64,000 nucleotides of DNA from Candidatus Levilactobacillus faecigallinarum (GCA_019113985.1 DXGJ01000023.1:20617-84616); one strand, 5' to 3'; counted from the first letter of the stretch, positions 54,501 through 62,576 are shown. Notes: generated by a model not told the origin, from the sequence alone. Numbers and translations are program-made.

Positions 54501-56031
54501 TTCCCAGGTTGGCCGCATTGAGGTTTTTAATGATAAACGACGGCGTGGTGTAGGTCAGCAAGCCGCCATCCACGGCGTTCTGCCCCTTGGCCAACTGGTC
54601 ATTCAACGTAACGGGCGCCAGTAAGACGTGCTGTTGGCTCAACTCAGTTCCGTTTTTAATATCCAAGTTTTTGTTGGTACTGAGGGGCGAGATATCCGTG
54701 ATCTGGTTATAGGTAAGCCCCACGTGGGTCAGCTGGTCCTTGTTCCCCAGCGCCGTAATATCGTTGATCGACATCAGGGTAATGTCCACGTTTTTTAGAT
54801 TCGTCAGGGTGGATAACGCCCGAATGTCCCAGAGATTCCCGTTCTTCATATAGGTACCAAACACAGCCTGACTCACATTAACATTCGGGTACAGGTAAAT
54901 TGACTCCAGTGCTGTGGCGTTTTGCAGCCCCTCCAGCGTCCGCATCGACATCAAGGCGTAGTAGGTCGACGTCGGGGATACGCCATTGGTGGTCTGCATC
55001 TGTTCCGTGGTCGTAATGCTGGTGATAGCCGCTAATTCGGCCTTGGTGATGTTGTTCCGGAAGGCGTTGATGTCGGTATACTTACTTGCAAAGGACGTTT
55101 GCCAGATGAAATACTGCAACCCAGAATCGGGCATCCATTCGTCAATGTACATCGGCCGACTGCCATCGCCATACTGTAGGGGTGAATTCATGTCCATCCC
55201 CTTGGCGTCTAAGGCGATGCTATCGGCGTAACTCAGTCCGAGCCAAACCCGCGACCCCTGGACCTGGTTGGCCGCAACGTAGTCATCCACCAAGCGCAGG
55301 TCCGTGTTGTAGCCGTTAGCGTCCGTATGGTCGTAAGTATATTGCAGATCCCCAGTCTTGCTGATGTTAAAGACTGGCTGACCGGTAACGGGATCCGTTA
55401 AGGTGCTCGGGTCCTGAACCGTGATCCCCGTTTTGACAGTCGTAGTTGCCGCTGGTTCTGCCGCGGCCGGTTCCGCTTCGGCGGCTGGCGTTACATCCGT
55501 CAAGGCGTCAGCCTCAGCCGCGGGAGCCGCTGTCTCTGGGGCTGGTGTTGATTCTGCTACGGGTGGTGTCACCGTTGAATCATTCGCCTCAGCGTCGCCC
55601 GCCGGGTCCGTGATGGTCGCCCCCGGTGTCTCACCTGTCGATTTCTCGGCAGCTGGGTCTTCGGCAATCGGCTCCTCGGTGATGGATTCCTCACCGGTTG
55701 GGTTTTCAGCCGTTACTGGGGCGGTGGTCGGTGCCGGTTGCTCCTCGGTCGTCTCATTAGTCGTGGTTTCAGTTTCCGGTACAACACTATTGTTAGCGGT
55801 TTCATTTTGAGTATCGACCGTTTGCCCCAACGTCACGCTGGCCGCCTGGCCGATACTGTTGTCTGTAGTCTCCTGCTCAGTCGTCGGCGCCCCATCGTCG
55901 GCCTGCGCACGCAATGGTTGTGGTCCAGCAACCAACCCGGTGGCCATGGCAGCGGCGGTGATGCCCGCCACCATCCAGCCCCGGTGCGACTTGTACATCT
56001 TATAATGTGTCTTCTTGTCTACAATCCTCAT
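51538..56031 (-). CDS. LPxTG-anchored adhesin with leucine-rich and mucin-binding repeats (copy 1)
   Basis: 1497 residues. KxYKxGKxW-type signal peptide (KTHYKMYKSHRGWMVAGI, cleaved near residue 45). Then a Thr/Glu/Pro/Ala-rich stalk (~46-205). Then an internalin-like leucine-rich region (~210-480; TLEGLQNATALESIYLYP, NQITDISPLS), a linker with a DYGYTDE MucBP-like segment, and four ~126-residue Muc_B2-type repeats (KQVTETITYLDN). It ends in a Pro/Gly-rich wall-spanning tail and the sortase signal LPQTDEQ with hydrophobic helix and KKRKE. Expected to be fixed to the cell wall and to bind mucin or plant glycans. Strong consensus promoter. Whole-length paralogue at 58056-62576. Confidence 0.93.
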   Translation of the reverse strand: MRIVDKKTHYKMYKSHRGWMVAGITAAAMATGLVAGPQPLRAQADDGAPTTEQETTDNSIGQAASVTLGQTVDTQNETANNSVVPETETTTNETTEEQPAPTTAPVTAENPTGEESITEEPIAEDPAAEKSTGETPGATITDPAGDAEANDSTVTPPVAESTPAPETAAPAAEADALTDVTPAAEAEPAAAEPAATTTVKTGITVQDPSTLTDPVTGQPVFNISKTGDLQYTYDHTDANGYNTDLRLVDDYVAANQVQGSRVWLGLSYADSIALDAKGMDMNSPLQYGDGSRPMYIDEWMPDSGLQYFIWQTSFASKYTDINAFRNNITKAELAAITSITTTEQMQTTNGVSPTSTYYALMSMRTLEGLQNATALESIYLYPNVNVSQAVFGTYMKNGNLWDIRALSTLTNLKNVDITLMSINDITALGNKDQLTHVGLTYNQITDISPLSTNKNLDIKNGTELSQQHVLLAPVTLNDQLAKGQNAVDGGLLTYTTPSFIIKNLNAANLGIRGFDNADASLYPSLYPSSSDTGNVNDNTLSWYNLLESTNGKYGSLSTLWDDPDSSFSGYIIQPYDLNAEAANLTVNVQLLQPDGQQLNLGPATTLSGKIGDVVNIQSNPTVMTLLNQQHSDGYQFSGLILDGTGKYSDYLAGNGLANAVPTWEAKLTEEAQNWTILFYKDVLPWKVTVDYGYTDETGKFVPITDTDGTALQSTHTGTSDEELPLSHYAKDFPDYVYTGAVTSTDGTTWTPISGENITALGLTQTVHLVYAQAKRATVTIKDATTGETLTTYDYLTNPELRGAYGTTSDFDSAAFIAAEVAKGYVLVSDATKAADGTSAIHFQATDAAVTDYAITLAHAFAVTNQTITQTIGYQDNHGVKVADDVTHTMNLATVTDQVTQDSVTYSQADAQQAIALDDITGQPTDAAWVVYPAGGDLTFAAVTNPTVTGMHVLSTSDPAGDLTQVTAQTVTSADTDLAFVVTYAHDFVTTTKQVTETITYLDNKGIKVAEPVTQTVTFVTVTDQSNGSAVVYSTLADAVAPTLDLDGKPTDAAWTVYVPGQQVTFDAVANPVITGMHVIGTTDAAGDLTQTTAQNVTSASDNLVFTLTYAHDFETSTKQVTETVSYLDNHGVQVAESVTQTVTFVTVTDLSNGSSVVYSALADAAAPELDLDGKPTDAAWTVYTPGQQVAFDAVASPMVTGMHVISTTDPAGDLTQITPQNVTSESADLTFTLTYAHDLDTVVKQVTETITYVDQSGQQVAEPATQTVTFVTVTDQSNGKVTVYSTPTAAVAPELDVDGQPTDAAWTTYEPDSQLTFDAVVNPTVAGKHVISTTDPAGDLTQTTAQTITMTSEGLTIVVTYQADATTGGGGSETPDPEPDPDPEPGDTGGETVTPPVDGAGDAVVGTKPTKKPGSGGNGAQVAGNGGNGATAVANQQGGAADKVHRLTAGKPVVDKAAQVALNKLPQTDEQQNGFAVVGLALLGGLAGVFGWKKRKE
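51940..53460 (-). repeat. Four tandem Muc_B2-type coding repeats in adhesin 1
   Basis: The unit is 378 bp (126 codons). The phrase GGTCTCCGTC recurs at 52285, 52663 and 53041, exactly one unit apart, and a degenerate fourth unit lies upstream near 53430. Such repeats can gain or lose units by slippage or recombination. Confidence 0.85.
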
Positions 56032-56079
56032 GATTAGTCCCCCATTTCAAGCTAGTCGTGACACGATTTGACCATCCAC

Positions 56080-56134
56080 ACACATCTTTTTATCTGTTAC
56101 TTATATTATAGTAAGAAACGCCCTATTTTGTCAA
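56080..56134 (-). promoter_or_regulatory. Adhesin 1 promoter and shared leader element
   Basis: Minus strand: TTGACA (56129-56134), 18 bp, TATAAT (56105-56110), both perfect. Starting 7 bp after the -10, at 56080-56097, is an 18-base element ACAGATAAAAAGATGTGT, nearly repeated at the same place before adhesin 2. The remainder of the 334-bp gap to 56328 shows no gene. Confidence 0.75.
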
Positions 56135-56327
56135 CGGTGTTAAATTTTGTCTATACCATTCGTTTTCGCGCCATATCCTTTAACGCCGGGGTTTATGAAT
56201 AACTCTGGTAAAAAATCTGTAAATAAATGACGCATGAAAACCATCTTTACGGTTCGCTGGGTCAAACGACTAACTAACGTACATTCGTAAAACCGTTGAC
56301 CATACTAACTGGCCTGATTTAGGCCAC

Positions 56328-56360
56328 AAAAAAACCGGTGACGTTTTCAGTCATCGGCGA
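56328..56360 (-). terminator. Terminator of the first metalloprotease gene
   Basis: CCG(A)TGAC/GTCA(C)CGG stem followed by seven T on the minus strand. Confidence 0.7.
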
Positions 56361-56365
56361 GTTTT

Positions 56366-56938
56366 CTAATCGTTGGCGTTAGCGTAGGCCCTCTCAAGGG
56401 CTACCTTGTCTTGGTGATCGATGTTCGAATACCGGTTAGCGGCATACATCACGCTCTTTTTACTCTTAGAGTGGCTCAAGCCCAGGGCGTGGCCCAATTC
56501 GTGGGTCGCCACGTTGGTCCGTTGTTTTTTCGTGTAACTGTACGAGGTCAACAGTTCTCGGTTCAGTGTCGACTTGGCCGAGACGATTTCATTGCCCACG
56601 TTTTTATGTAGGTAAGAATAGTTGGTGTACCCGGACAAGAGTCCGTTGCTGGTACTCAATGACGGTGAAGATTCCAAAACCACATCAGCTTGGCTGGCCG
56701 ACTTGACGGCCTTCAATTGAACGATGCCCGTCTTGTTCCACTGCTTAACGGCCTTTTTCCAGATACTCTGGTAGTACTTCGACCCACCATCGTAAGAATA
56801 GGTAATCTTGGTCGTATCCCAGTGACCCCATGAGGGTGTCTTGGTCGCAGCGTCGGCGTGAACCAATCCGCTCTGCCCCAAAAACATGGCGGCAAGAACA
56901 ACAACTAAACTCATGCACTTTTTAAATCCCTTGGTCAA
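56366..56938 (-). CDS. Secreted matrixin-like (M10) zinc metalloprotease (copy 1)
   Basis: 190 residues. Signal peptide MSLVVVLAAMFLGQSGLVHADA, then one catalytic domain. The zinc site HELGHALGLSH is the full matrixin HExxHxxGxxH motif, followed by the Met-turn (KSVMYAANRY). No propeptide and no cell-wall anchor are visible, so it is probably released. It starts with TTG after a GAAAGTGAG ribosome binding site, part of an 11-bp inverted repeat that could hide the site in the mRNA. Close paralogue of 57255-57830; both lie between the two giant adhesins. The substrate is unknown; adhesin shedding or host/plant matrix proteins are possibilities. Confidence 0.85.
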   Translation of the reverse strand: MTKGFKKCMSLVVVLAAMFLGQSGLVHADAATKTPSWGHWDTTKITYSYDGGSKYYQSIWKKAVKQWNKTGIVQLKAVKSASQADVVLESSPSLSTSNGLLSGYTNYSYLHKNVGNEIVSAKSTLNRELLTSYSYTKKQRTNVATHELGHALGLSHSKSKKSVMYAANRYSNIDHQDKVALERAYANAND

Positions 56939-56947
56939 TCTATCAGC

Positions 56948-57012
56948 AACTCACTTTCGTTAAATGCGCTCGGACGTTTTCGATAACCCTAGTATGCAAG
57001 AGAAAGTGAGTT
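56948..57012 (-). repeat. 11-bp inverted repeat that includes the protease 1 ribosome binding site
   Basis: AACTCACTTTC (56948-56958) and GAAAGTGAGTT (57002-57012) on the plus strand, 43 bp apart. In the minus-strand mRNA the 3' arm is the GAAAGTGAG just before the TTG start, so pairing would block translation. Confidence 0.6.
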
Positions 57013-57102
57013 AGTTGTTTGGCCATTCTAATAAGTATGGACAAATTTAACGTTACAATTTTATCGATGTGGGGTTATTTTACACCGTTATTCACTCCGT
57101 TT

Positions 57103-57124
57103 TCAATGATACCGGTATCATTGA
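57103..57124. promoter_or_regulatory. Perfect 22-bp palindrome upstream of protease 1
   Basis: Arms TCAATGATACC and GGTATCATTGA meet without a gap. It has the size and symmetry of a dimeric repressor operator. It lies about 165 bp ahead of protease 1, between it and the terminator of protease 2. Confidence 0.65.
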
Positions 57125-57163
57125 TATATCAGCGTTTGTCATTAATCAAGTGATAAATAACTA

Positions 57164-57203
57164 TAAAAGGCTCCGTAAAATTACAGGCATTTTACAGAAC
57201 CTC
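57164..57203 (-). terminator. Terminator of the second metalloprotease gene
   Basis: TGTAAAAT/ATTTTACGG arms extended by AGG/CCT pairs, with a TTTT tail, 52 bp after the stop. Confidence 0.7.
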
Positions 57204-57254
57204 ACGTTTGTCATCTAATTGTCATTATCCGAACAACAATTTAATCGTTCCGAC

Positions 57255-57830
57255 TCATTTCCGTTTTCGGTACGCTCGCTTCAGCGCCAACCGATCTTGA
57301 TGATTGACCTTGCGGTAACGATTGGTCGGGTGCATCACACTCAGCTTGCAGGTCGAATGACTTAACCCCAGCGCGTGGCCGAGTTCGTGGGCGGCCACGT
57401 TGGTCCGCTGCTGCTTGGTGTAGCGGTACCGCGACAAGACGTTGTGATGCAGGCTGGCCTTGGCCGAAACGATTTCGTGCCCGTCCTGGCGTGCGTAATA
57501 CCGGTATTTCGTCAGTCCCGAGACCTTCGAGCGGACAGCGACCCGCCCGGTCTTCAGGACTACATCCGCCTGCTTCGGATTCTTCACGGCGGTTAACTTG
57601 ACCGTCCCCGTCTGATTCCACTGTTTCGCTGCGTTTTTCCAAATTGTCCGGTAATACGTCGAAGATCCCTGATAGCAGTAGGTAATGGTCGTCGATTGCC
57701 AACTCCCCCAGTGGGGTGTCGGGGTGGTGGCCACGGCGGTCGCCTGAGTCGGAACTCCCCAAAGGGTCGCGCACACGGTGGCCGCCACGCTCATGAACTT
57801 CATGAAACGTTTCATGTGGGTGGTCACCAT
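57255..57830 (-). CDS. Secreted matrixin-like (M10) zinc metalloprotease (copy 2)
   Basis: 191 residues from the ATG at 57830. The frame is open further upstream but runs back into the adhesin 2 terminator and lacks a ribosome binding site; with this start the length, signal peptide (MKFMSVAATVCATLWGVPTQATA) and AGAAAGTGAG leader match copy 1. Zinc site HELGHALGLSH and Met-turn (LSVMHPTNRY) are intact. Two extra cysteines (one in ITYCYQG, one in HSTCKLS) are absent from copy 1 and could form a disulfide. Preceded by an 11-bp inverted repeat at 57864-57892. Confidence 0.84.
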   Translation of the reverse strand: MVTTHMKRFMKFMSVAATVCATLWGVPTQATAVATTPTPHWGSWQSTTITYCYQGSSTYYRTIWKNAAKQWNQTGTVKLTAVKNPKQADVVLKTGRVAVRSKVSGLTKYRYYARQDGHEIVSAKASLHHNVLSRYRYTKQQRTNVAAHELGHALGLSHSTCKLSVMHPTNRYRKVNHQDRLALKRAYRKRK

Positions 57831-57863
57831 AATGAACAGCTCACTTTCTTGGTTGACTTCTGA

Positions 57864-57892
57864 TTTTATCTTATGAGAATGATAAGATAAAA
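57864..57892. promoter_or_regulatory. 11-bp inverted repeat upstream of protease 2
   Basis: TTTTATCTTAT and ATAAGATAAAA with a 7-base spacer, 34 bp ahead of the start codon. It could be an operator or, in the mRNA, a hairpin just before the ribosome binding site. Confidence 0.6.
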
Positions 57893-58003
57893 CAGATGTA
57901 AAAACCACACCACGTTTTAAAAAGTGGCTAAACCCACTGTAATTTTCCGATTTTGCGCACGGTCCCTTCACGGTTTGGTCATAAAACGACCTGAATTCGT
58001 CAC

Positions 58004-58039
58004 AAAAAATCCCAGTCACCATAGCGCGTGACTGGGATG
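58004..58039 (-). terminator. Terminator of the second adhesin gene
   Basis: Perfect ATCCCAGTCAC arm and complement with an 8-base loop and six T on the minus strand. Confidence 0.85.
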
Positions 58040-58055
58040 ATAAAGTTACTTGAGC

Positions 58056-61000
58056 TTAACTTTGATGCTTTTTCAAACCAACGAGTCCGGCGAGCGCCCC
58101 CAACAGGGTCAGGCCGAGAACGGCTAGGCTATTCTGTGGCTGTTCACTGGTCTGCGGCAAGGTGGTCGTCGTTGCTTTAGCGACGGTCATCACTTGCCCC
58201 TTATCCGCCTGACCGTGAGCCGCTAAGGTCGTCGTTCCATAAGGCTGGGCGGTAGACCCCTTCACCGGCGTGCCACCACTAGCGAGATTGGCATCGCCAG
58301 CCGTAACTAGCTGAGCCGGCTTCTTAGCGGGTTTCAGGGGAACCCCCTGATCGCCATCGTTCCCATTACCATCGATTGTGGGCGTGGTGGTTGGTGGTGT
58401 GACGGTGTTGCCACCGTTATTACCACTATCGCCACCGTTGCCGTTGTCGCCCGGGTTCGTGGTGGTGCCGCCACCATTGTTGTCGCCCGGATTGGTGGTC
58501 GTGCCGCCGTTGTTGTCATCGCCACCGTTATCGCCGGTGTCACCACCGCCACCAGTCGTGGCGTCGGCGGCGTAAGTGACCACAAAGGTCAGGTTGGGAC
58601 TGGTATTCGTTACGGTCTGGACCGTGGTCTGCGTCAGGTCCTTGGCCGGATCCGTGGTAGCGACCACGTGCATCCCCGTAACTTTCGGATTGGTACCCGC
58701 GGCAAACGTCAGCTGATCACCGGTCTGGTAAGGTGTCCAGACCTGCTGATCGGTCGGCACACCGTTGTCATCCAACGTTGGCGTCTGGGCCGCAGTTGGC
58801 GTACTGTAAACCGTCTGTTTCTGATTACTCTGGTCGGTGACCGTCGCAAACGTGATGGTCTTGGTGACCGGATTAGCGACCGACTTGCCCGTTTGGTCAA
58901 CGTAGGTGATGCCCTCGGTGACCTGATTCAACGTGGTCTTAAAGTCGTGCGCGTAGGTCAGGGTAAACGTCCGGTCGGGACCATCGCTGGTCACCGTTTG
59001 GGCGGTAATCTGGGTCAGGTCCTTGGCTGGGTCCGTGGTGGCCACAACGTGCATTCCCGTGACCGCTGGATTCTTCACCGCGGCAAACGTCAGCTGGTCG
59101 CCAGTCTGATAAGTCGTCCAATCGAGGCCGGTTGGCACACCCTGGCTATCGAGCGCCGGTGTGCTGGCATCGGCCGGCGTGCTGTAGGTGACCTGGTGCT
59201 GGTTACTCTGGTCGGTGACCGTCACGAAGGTAAAGGTCTGGGTGACCGGATCAGCGACTACTTGACCAGCCTGGTCTACATAGGTGATGCCTTCCGTAAC
59301 TTGCTTGGCCGTGGTGGTGAACTCGTGGGCGTAGGTAACGGTAAACGCCAAATTCTGACTGTCCGGCGTCACCTGCTTAGCCGTGGTTTGCGTGAGGTCC
59401 TGTGCGGGGTCCGTGGTGGTCACCACGTGCATCCCAGCCACCGTTGGATTAGCAACGGCGGCAAAAGTCGCCTGACCGCCAGTCGTCCAAGCGGTGTCGG
59501 TTGGCTGGCCGTTGTCGTCCAGCACGGGCGTCTGGGTCGCGCCAAGTGCGTTGTAGACCGTCTGTTGCCCGGTTTGATCATCGGTGACCGTCGCAAACGT
59601 CACCGTCTGGTTAACGGGGGCAGCGACTGGCTTACCCGTTTGGTCCAGGTATGTGATGCCTTCCGTGACCTGTTTGGTGGTCGTGGTGAAGTCGTGGGCG
59701 TAGGTAACGGTGAATGCCAGGTCTTGACTGTTCGGCGTGACCGCCTGGGCCGCAATCTCGGTCAGCTTGCCGGCCGGGTCCGTGGTGGCAACCACGTGCA
59801 TGTTGGCGATGGTTGGATTGGCGACTGCGGCCAACGTGACCGCACCATCAGCGGAATAAACCGTCCAACGCTTGTCCGTCGGTTGACCGGAAATGGCATC
59901 CGGCGTCAGGGTCGTTTGCGGGTCAAGCTGACTGTAGGTCACCGCATCCTTGGTTACCTGATCCGTGACCGTCGCAAAGACCGCTTGGTGGGTCGTTGCT
60001 GGTTGGACCGGCGTCTGGGTCAGGTCTTGATACGTGATGGTTTCGTTGACCGCTTTTTGGGTGGTCTTAAAACCGTGGGCCAACGTGATGGTGTAATCCG
60101 TGTTGGCCGCGTTGGTCGCCGCAAACGTAATGGCACTGGTGCCATCGGCCTGCTTGGTGGTGTCACTCACGATGACGTAACCGTTTTGCAGTGCCGGCGT
60201 GGTCACACTAGCGGAATCGAAGCCACTAGTCGTCCCAATTGCTCCCCGTAAGCTCGGCGTGTTGGTGTAATCCAACGTCTGCAGCGTCTGCCCGGTCGTC
60301 GCATCTTTGACCAGGACGGTCGCCCGCTTGGCTTGCGCGTATACTACCAGAATCGGCTGTTTAGCTGTCAGAAACGGTACATCGGTCGCATTGCTAATGT
60401 TAGTATCTAAGCTCTGACCATTCGACGATGTATAAACACCTTGATAAACGTAATCTGGAAAATCCTGAATCAAACTACTGGTAAGAATCTTTTGATCAGA
60501 TGTCGTATTCAGGCCCTGCGAAATTGGCTGGCCTTTTTCATCGGTGATTGCTTTAATTGTTCCATCGGGCTGTTGATAACCATAATTTACTGAAACATTC
60601 CACGGTAAAACGTTCTTATAAAATAACAAGGTCACATTGGAAGATGTTGCTCCTAGCGTTGGCGTTAATGTGCCAATATTATTCGCCAACCCATTATTTG
60701 CGACGTAATCCGAGTACAGCCCCGTCCCATCCAATACCAAATTAGAGAAACTGTAGCCGTTCTGAAGTTGTGTAGTAATCATCGTTTGAACACTCGGGTC
60801 AGCCTGAATATTAACCGTTTGACCAATCTTACCCGATAAAGTCGTTGCCGGACCTAAATCAAGTTGTTGTCCATCTGGTTGTAGAAGCTGAATATTAACC
60901 GTTAAGTTCACTGCTTCCGGGTCTAAGTCGTAAGGCTGGATAATATAACCAGCAAAGCTACTATCTGGGTCAGCCCAAAGCATTGATAAGTTACCATATT

Positions 61001-62576
61001 TATCACTGGGATTAGCTTTTAGATTATACCAAGTTAGTGTATTACTATTCACATTTCCCGTATCCGCTGTTGATGGCCATAACATTGGATACAAATCTCC
61101 CTCTGCATTATTAAAACCTTTAATTGGCAGATTAGCTGCATTAAGATCTTTAATAATAAACGAAGGTGTCGTGTAAGAGATTGTACCGTCGGCAGTCTGA
61201 TTCATTCCCTCAGTAAGCTGACTATTTAGGATGATTGGTGACAAAACAACATGTTGACTACCTAAATTCGTATGCTTATTAATATCAAGGCTTTTGTCTG
61301 TCATCAAAGGCGAAATATCTGTAATTTGATTATATGATAGGTCCAAGTTAGTCAGCGCAGGCTTATTTCCCAATGCCGAAATATCCGTAACGGAAAACAG
61401 TGTGATAGTTACATCTGTCAATTTATTCAGGCTCGCTAAGGCACGGATATCCCATAAATTACCATTCCTTAATGCCCCGCCATAGTTATTAAACCCGATG
61501 AGGGGATCCGGATATAAGTAAATACTCGTCAAATTAGTCGCATTCTGAAGCCCTTCCAACGTTTTCATACTCATTAGGGATTGATAATAGGCGGTTTCCG
61601 TAACACCCTTTCCGTCAACGGATTGGGCTGGTTCATTCGTTGAGAATCGCGTTACCGTCGCTAGATCCGCCTTGGTAAAGTTGTTCCGAAAATCCGCAAA
61701 TGATGAAAACTTTGATGAAAAACTATTTTGCCAAACCTGATACTGCAAGCCACTATCTGGCATCCATTCATCAATATATAACGGATGACTATTGTCACTA
61801 AAAATCAAAGGAGAATTTACATCCTGACCTTTAGCAGTTTGTGCAATGTTGGATGCGTAGGTTTCCCCTACCCAGTTTCCCATTCCTTGAACCTGATGTG
61901 TTTTACTAAAACCATCAGCCAAGCGTAAATCCGAACTAATTCCGTCACTGGTGTGGTCATAAGTATAAATTTTTTGAGCAGTTTTGAGATTATTAAAGCT
62001 AGCCTTACCAGTGACTGAATCTGTTAAATCTTCCGGTTTTTGAACTGTGATTCCCGCATTCGCAGTCGCTCGCTTGGCTGTCGTAGTTTCCGAATCATCC
62101 TGTAAACTAGCCTCATTTCCCACACCCGTACTTTCAGCAACGGGCGTCTGGGTTACCGTCTTCGTACTATTTCCATCAGTCATGCCATTTGGGTTAGTGG
62201 CCTTGTTCTCCGTATCGGAACTAGTCCCCTTAACTTGCTTATCAGTAGTCGTGCCATCTGATGCCACTGAACCCGCAGTTTTTTCTTGGGTACCAGCTGG
62301 CATGGTTTTATCTGCCGCTGAGCTTTCTGCTGCGCTTGGCGCATCCTCTTTTGCACCACTGTTTGGTGTCTTGGGCAGTGTCACCTCAGACGACTGCTCG
62401 GCACTGCTCTCGCTAGTTGATTCCGTTTGGGGCGTGGTGTCGGCCTGGGCCGTTTGCACCGCTTGGGGTCCCGCAAAAATCCCCATGGCCATGGTGGTTA
62501 CCGTGACCCCAGCAACCAACCAGCCCTTGTGCGTTTTGTACATCTTATAATGTGTTTTCTTCTCAAATCGCTTCAT
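58056..62576 (-). CDS. LPxTG-anchored adhesin with leucine-rich and mucin-binding repeats (copy 2)
   Basis: 1506 residues with the same plan as adhesin 1. KxYKxGKxW-type signal peptide (KTHYKMYKTHKGWLVAGV), a Ser/Thr-rich stalk (~46-195), an internalin-like leucine-rich region (TLEGLQNATNLTSIYLYP, NQITDISPLM), a MucBP-like linker (NYGYQQPDGT), and four Muc_B2-type repeats (KQVTEGITYLDQ). It ends in a tail of Gly/Asn/Asp repeats (GGDNGN-like) and the sortase signal LPQTSEQ with a final membrane helix and KKHQS. The leucine-rich middle (about 60.36-62.4 kb) is visibly AT-richer than the repeats and the signal-peptide end, so the gene looks mosaic. Confidence 0.93.
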   Translation of the reverse strand: MKRFEKKTHYKMYKTHKGWLVAGVTVTTMAMGIFAGPQAVQTAQADTTPQTESTSESSAEQSSEVTLPKTPNSGAKEDAPSAAESSAADKTMPAGTQEKTAGSVASDGTTTDKQVKGTSSDTENKATNPNGMTDGNSTKTVTQTPVAESTGVGNEASLQDDSETTTAKRATANAGITVQKPEDLTDSVTGKASFNNLKTAQKIYTYDHTSDGISSDLRLADGFSKTHQVQGMGNWVGETYASNIAQTAKGQDVNSPLIFSDNSHPLYIDEWMPDSGLQYQVWQNSFSSKFSSFADFRNNFTKADLATVTRFSTNEPAQSVDGKGVTETAYYQSLMSMKTLEGLQNATNLTSIYLYPDPLIGFNNYGGALRNGNLWDIRALASLNKLTDVTITLFSVTDISALGNKPALTNLDLSYNQITDISPLMTDKSLDINKHTNLGSQHVVLSPIILNSQLTEGMNQTADGTISYTTPSFIIKDLNAANLPIKGFNNAEGDLYPMLWPSTADTGNVNSNTLTWYNLKANPSDKYGNLSMLWADPDSSFAGYIIQPYDLDPEAVNLTVNIQLLQPDGQQLDLGPATTLSGKIGQTVNIQADPSVQTMITTQLQNGYSFSNLVLDGTGLYSDYVANNGLANNIGTLTPTLGATSSNVTLLFYKNVLPWNVSVNYGYQQPDGTIKAITDEKGQPISQGLNTTSDQKILTSSLIQDFPDYVYQGVYTSSNGQSLDTNISNATDVPFLTAKQPILVVYAQAKRATVLVKDATTGQTLQTLDYTNTPSLRGAIGTTSGFDSASVTTPALQNGYVIVSDTTKQADGTSAITFAATNAANTDYTITLAHGFKTTQKAVNETITYQDLTQTPVQPATTHQAVFATVTDQVTKDAVTYSQLDPQTTLTPDAISGQPTDKRWTVYSADGAVTLAAVANPTIANMHVVATTDPAGKLTEIAAQAVTPNSQDLAFTVTYAHDFTTTTKQVTEGITYLDQTGKPVAAPVNQTVTFATVTDDQTGQQTVYNALGATQTPVLDDNGQPTDTAWTTGGQATFAAVANPTVAGMHVVTTTDPAQDLTQTTAKQVTPDSQNLAFTVTYAHEFTTTAKQVTEGITYVDQAGQVVADPVTQTFTFVTVTDQSNQHQVTYSTPADASTPALDSQGVPTGLDWTTYQTGDQLTFAAVKNPAVTGMHVVATTDPAKDLTQITAQTVTSDGPDRTFTLTYAHDFKTTLNQVTEGITYVDQTGKSVANPVTKTITFATVTDQSNQKQTVYSTPTAAQTPTLDDNGVPTDQQVWTPYQTGDQLTFAAGTNPKVTGMHVVATTDPAKDLTQTTVQTVTNTSPNLTFVVTYAADATTGGGGDTGDNGGDDNNGGTTTNPGDNNGGGTTTNPGDNGNGGDSGNNGGNTVTPPTTTPTIDGNGNDGDQGVPLKPAKKPAQLVTAGDANLASGGTPVKGSTAQPYGTTTLAAHGQADKGQVMTVAKATTTTLPQTSEQPQNSLAVLGLTLLGALAGLVGLKKHQS
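58570..60090 (-). repeat. Four tandem Muc_B2-type coding repeats in adhesin 2
   Basis: GTGATGCC in the phrase encoding the GITY segment recurs at 58906, 59284 and 59653 (units of 378 and 369 bp), with a diverged fourth unit further upstream near 60037. Next to it (58380-58560) is a low-complexity stretch coding Gly/Asn/Asp repeats. Confidence 0.85.

Noticed and set aside
51940..60090. Regularly spaced repeats considered as a CRISPR array or satellite
   Set aside because: Units are ~378 bp, in frame, and encode Muc_B2-type domains. There are no short repeats with unique spacers anywhere in the window.
58668..60251. Long plus-strand open frame (527 codons) opposite the adhesin 2 repeats
   Set aside because: Arg/Gly/Val-rich antisense shadow of a GC-rich repeat. 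The periodic sequence mirrors the real coding repeats, and there is no ribosome binding site or promoter.
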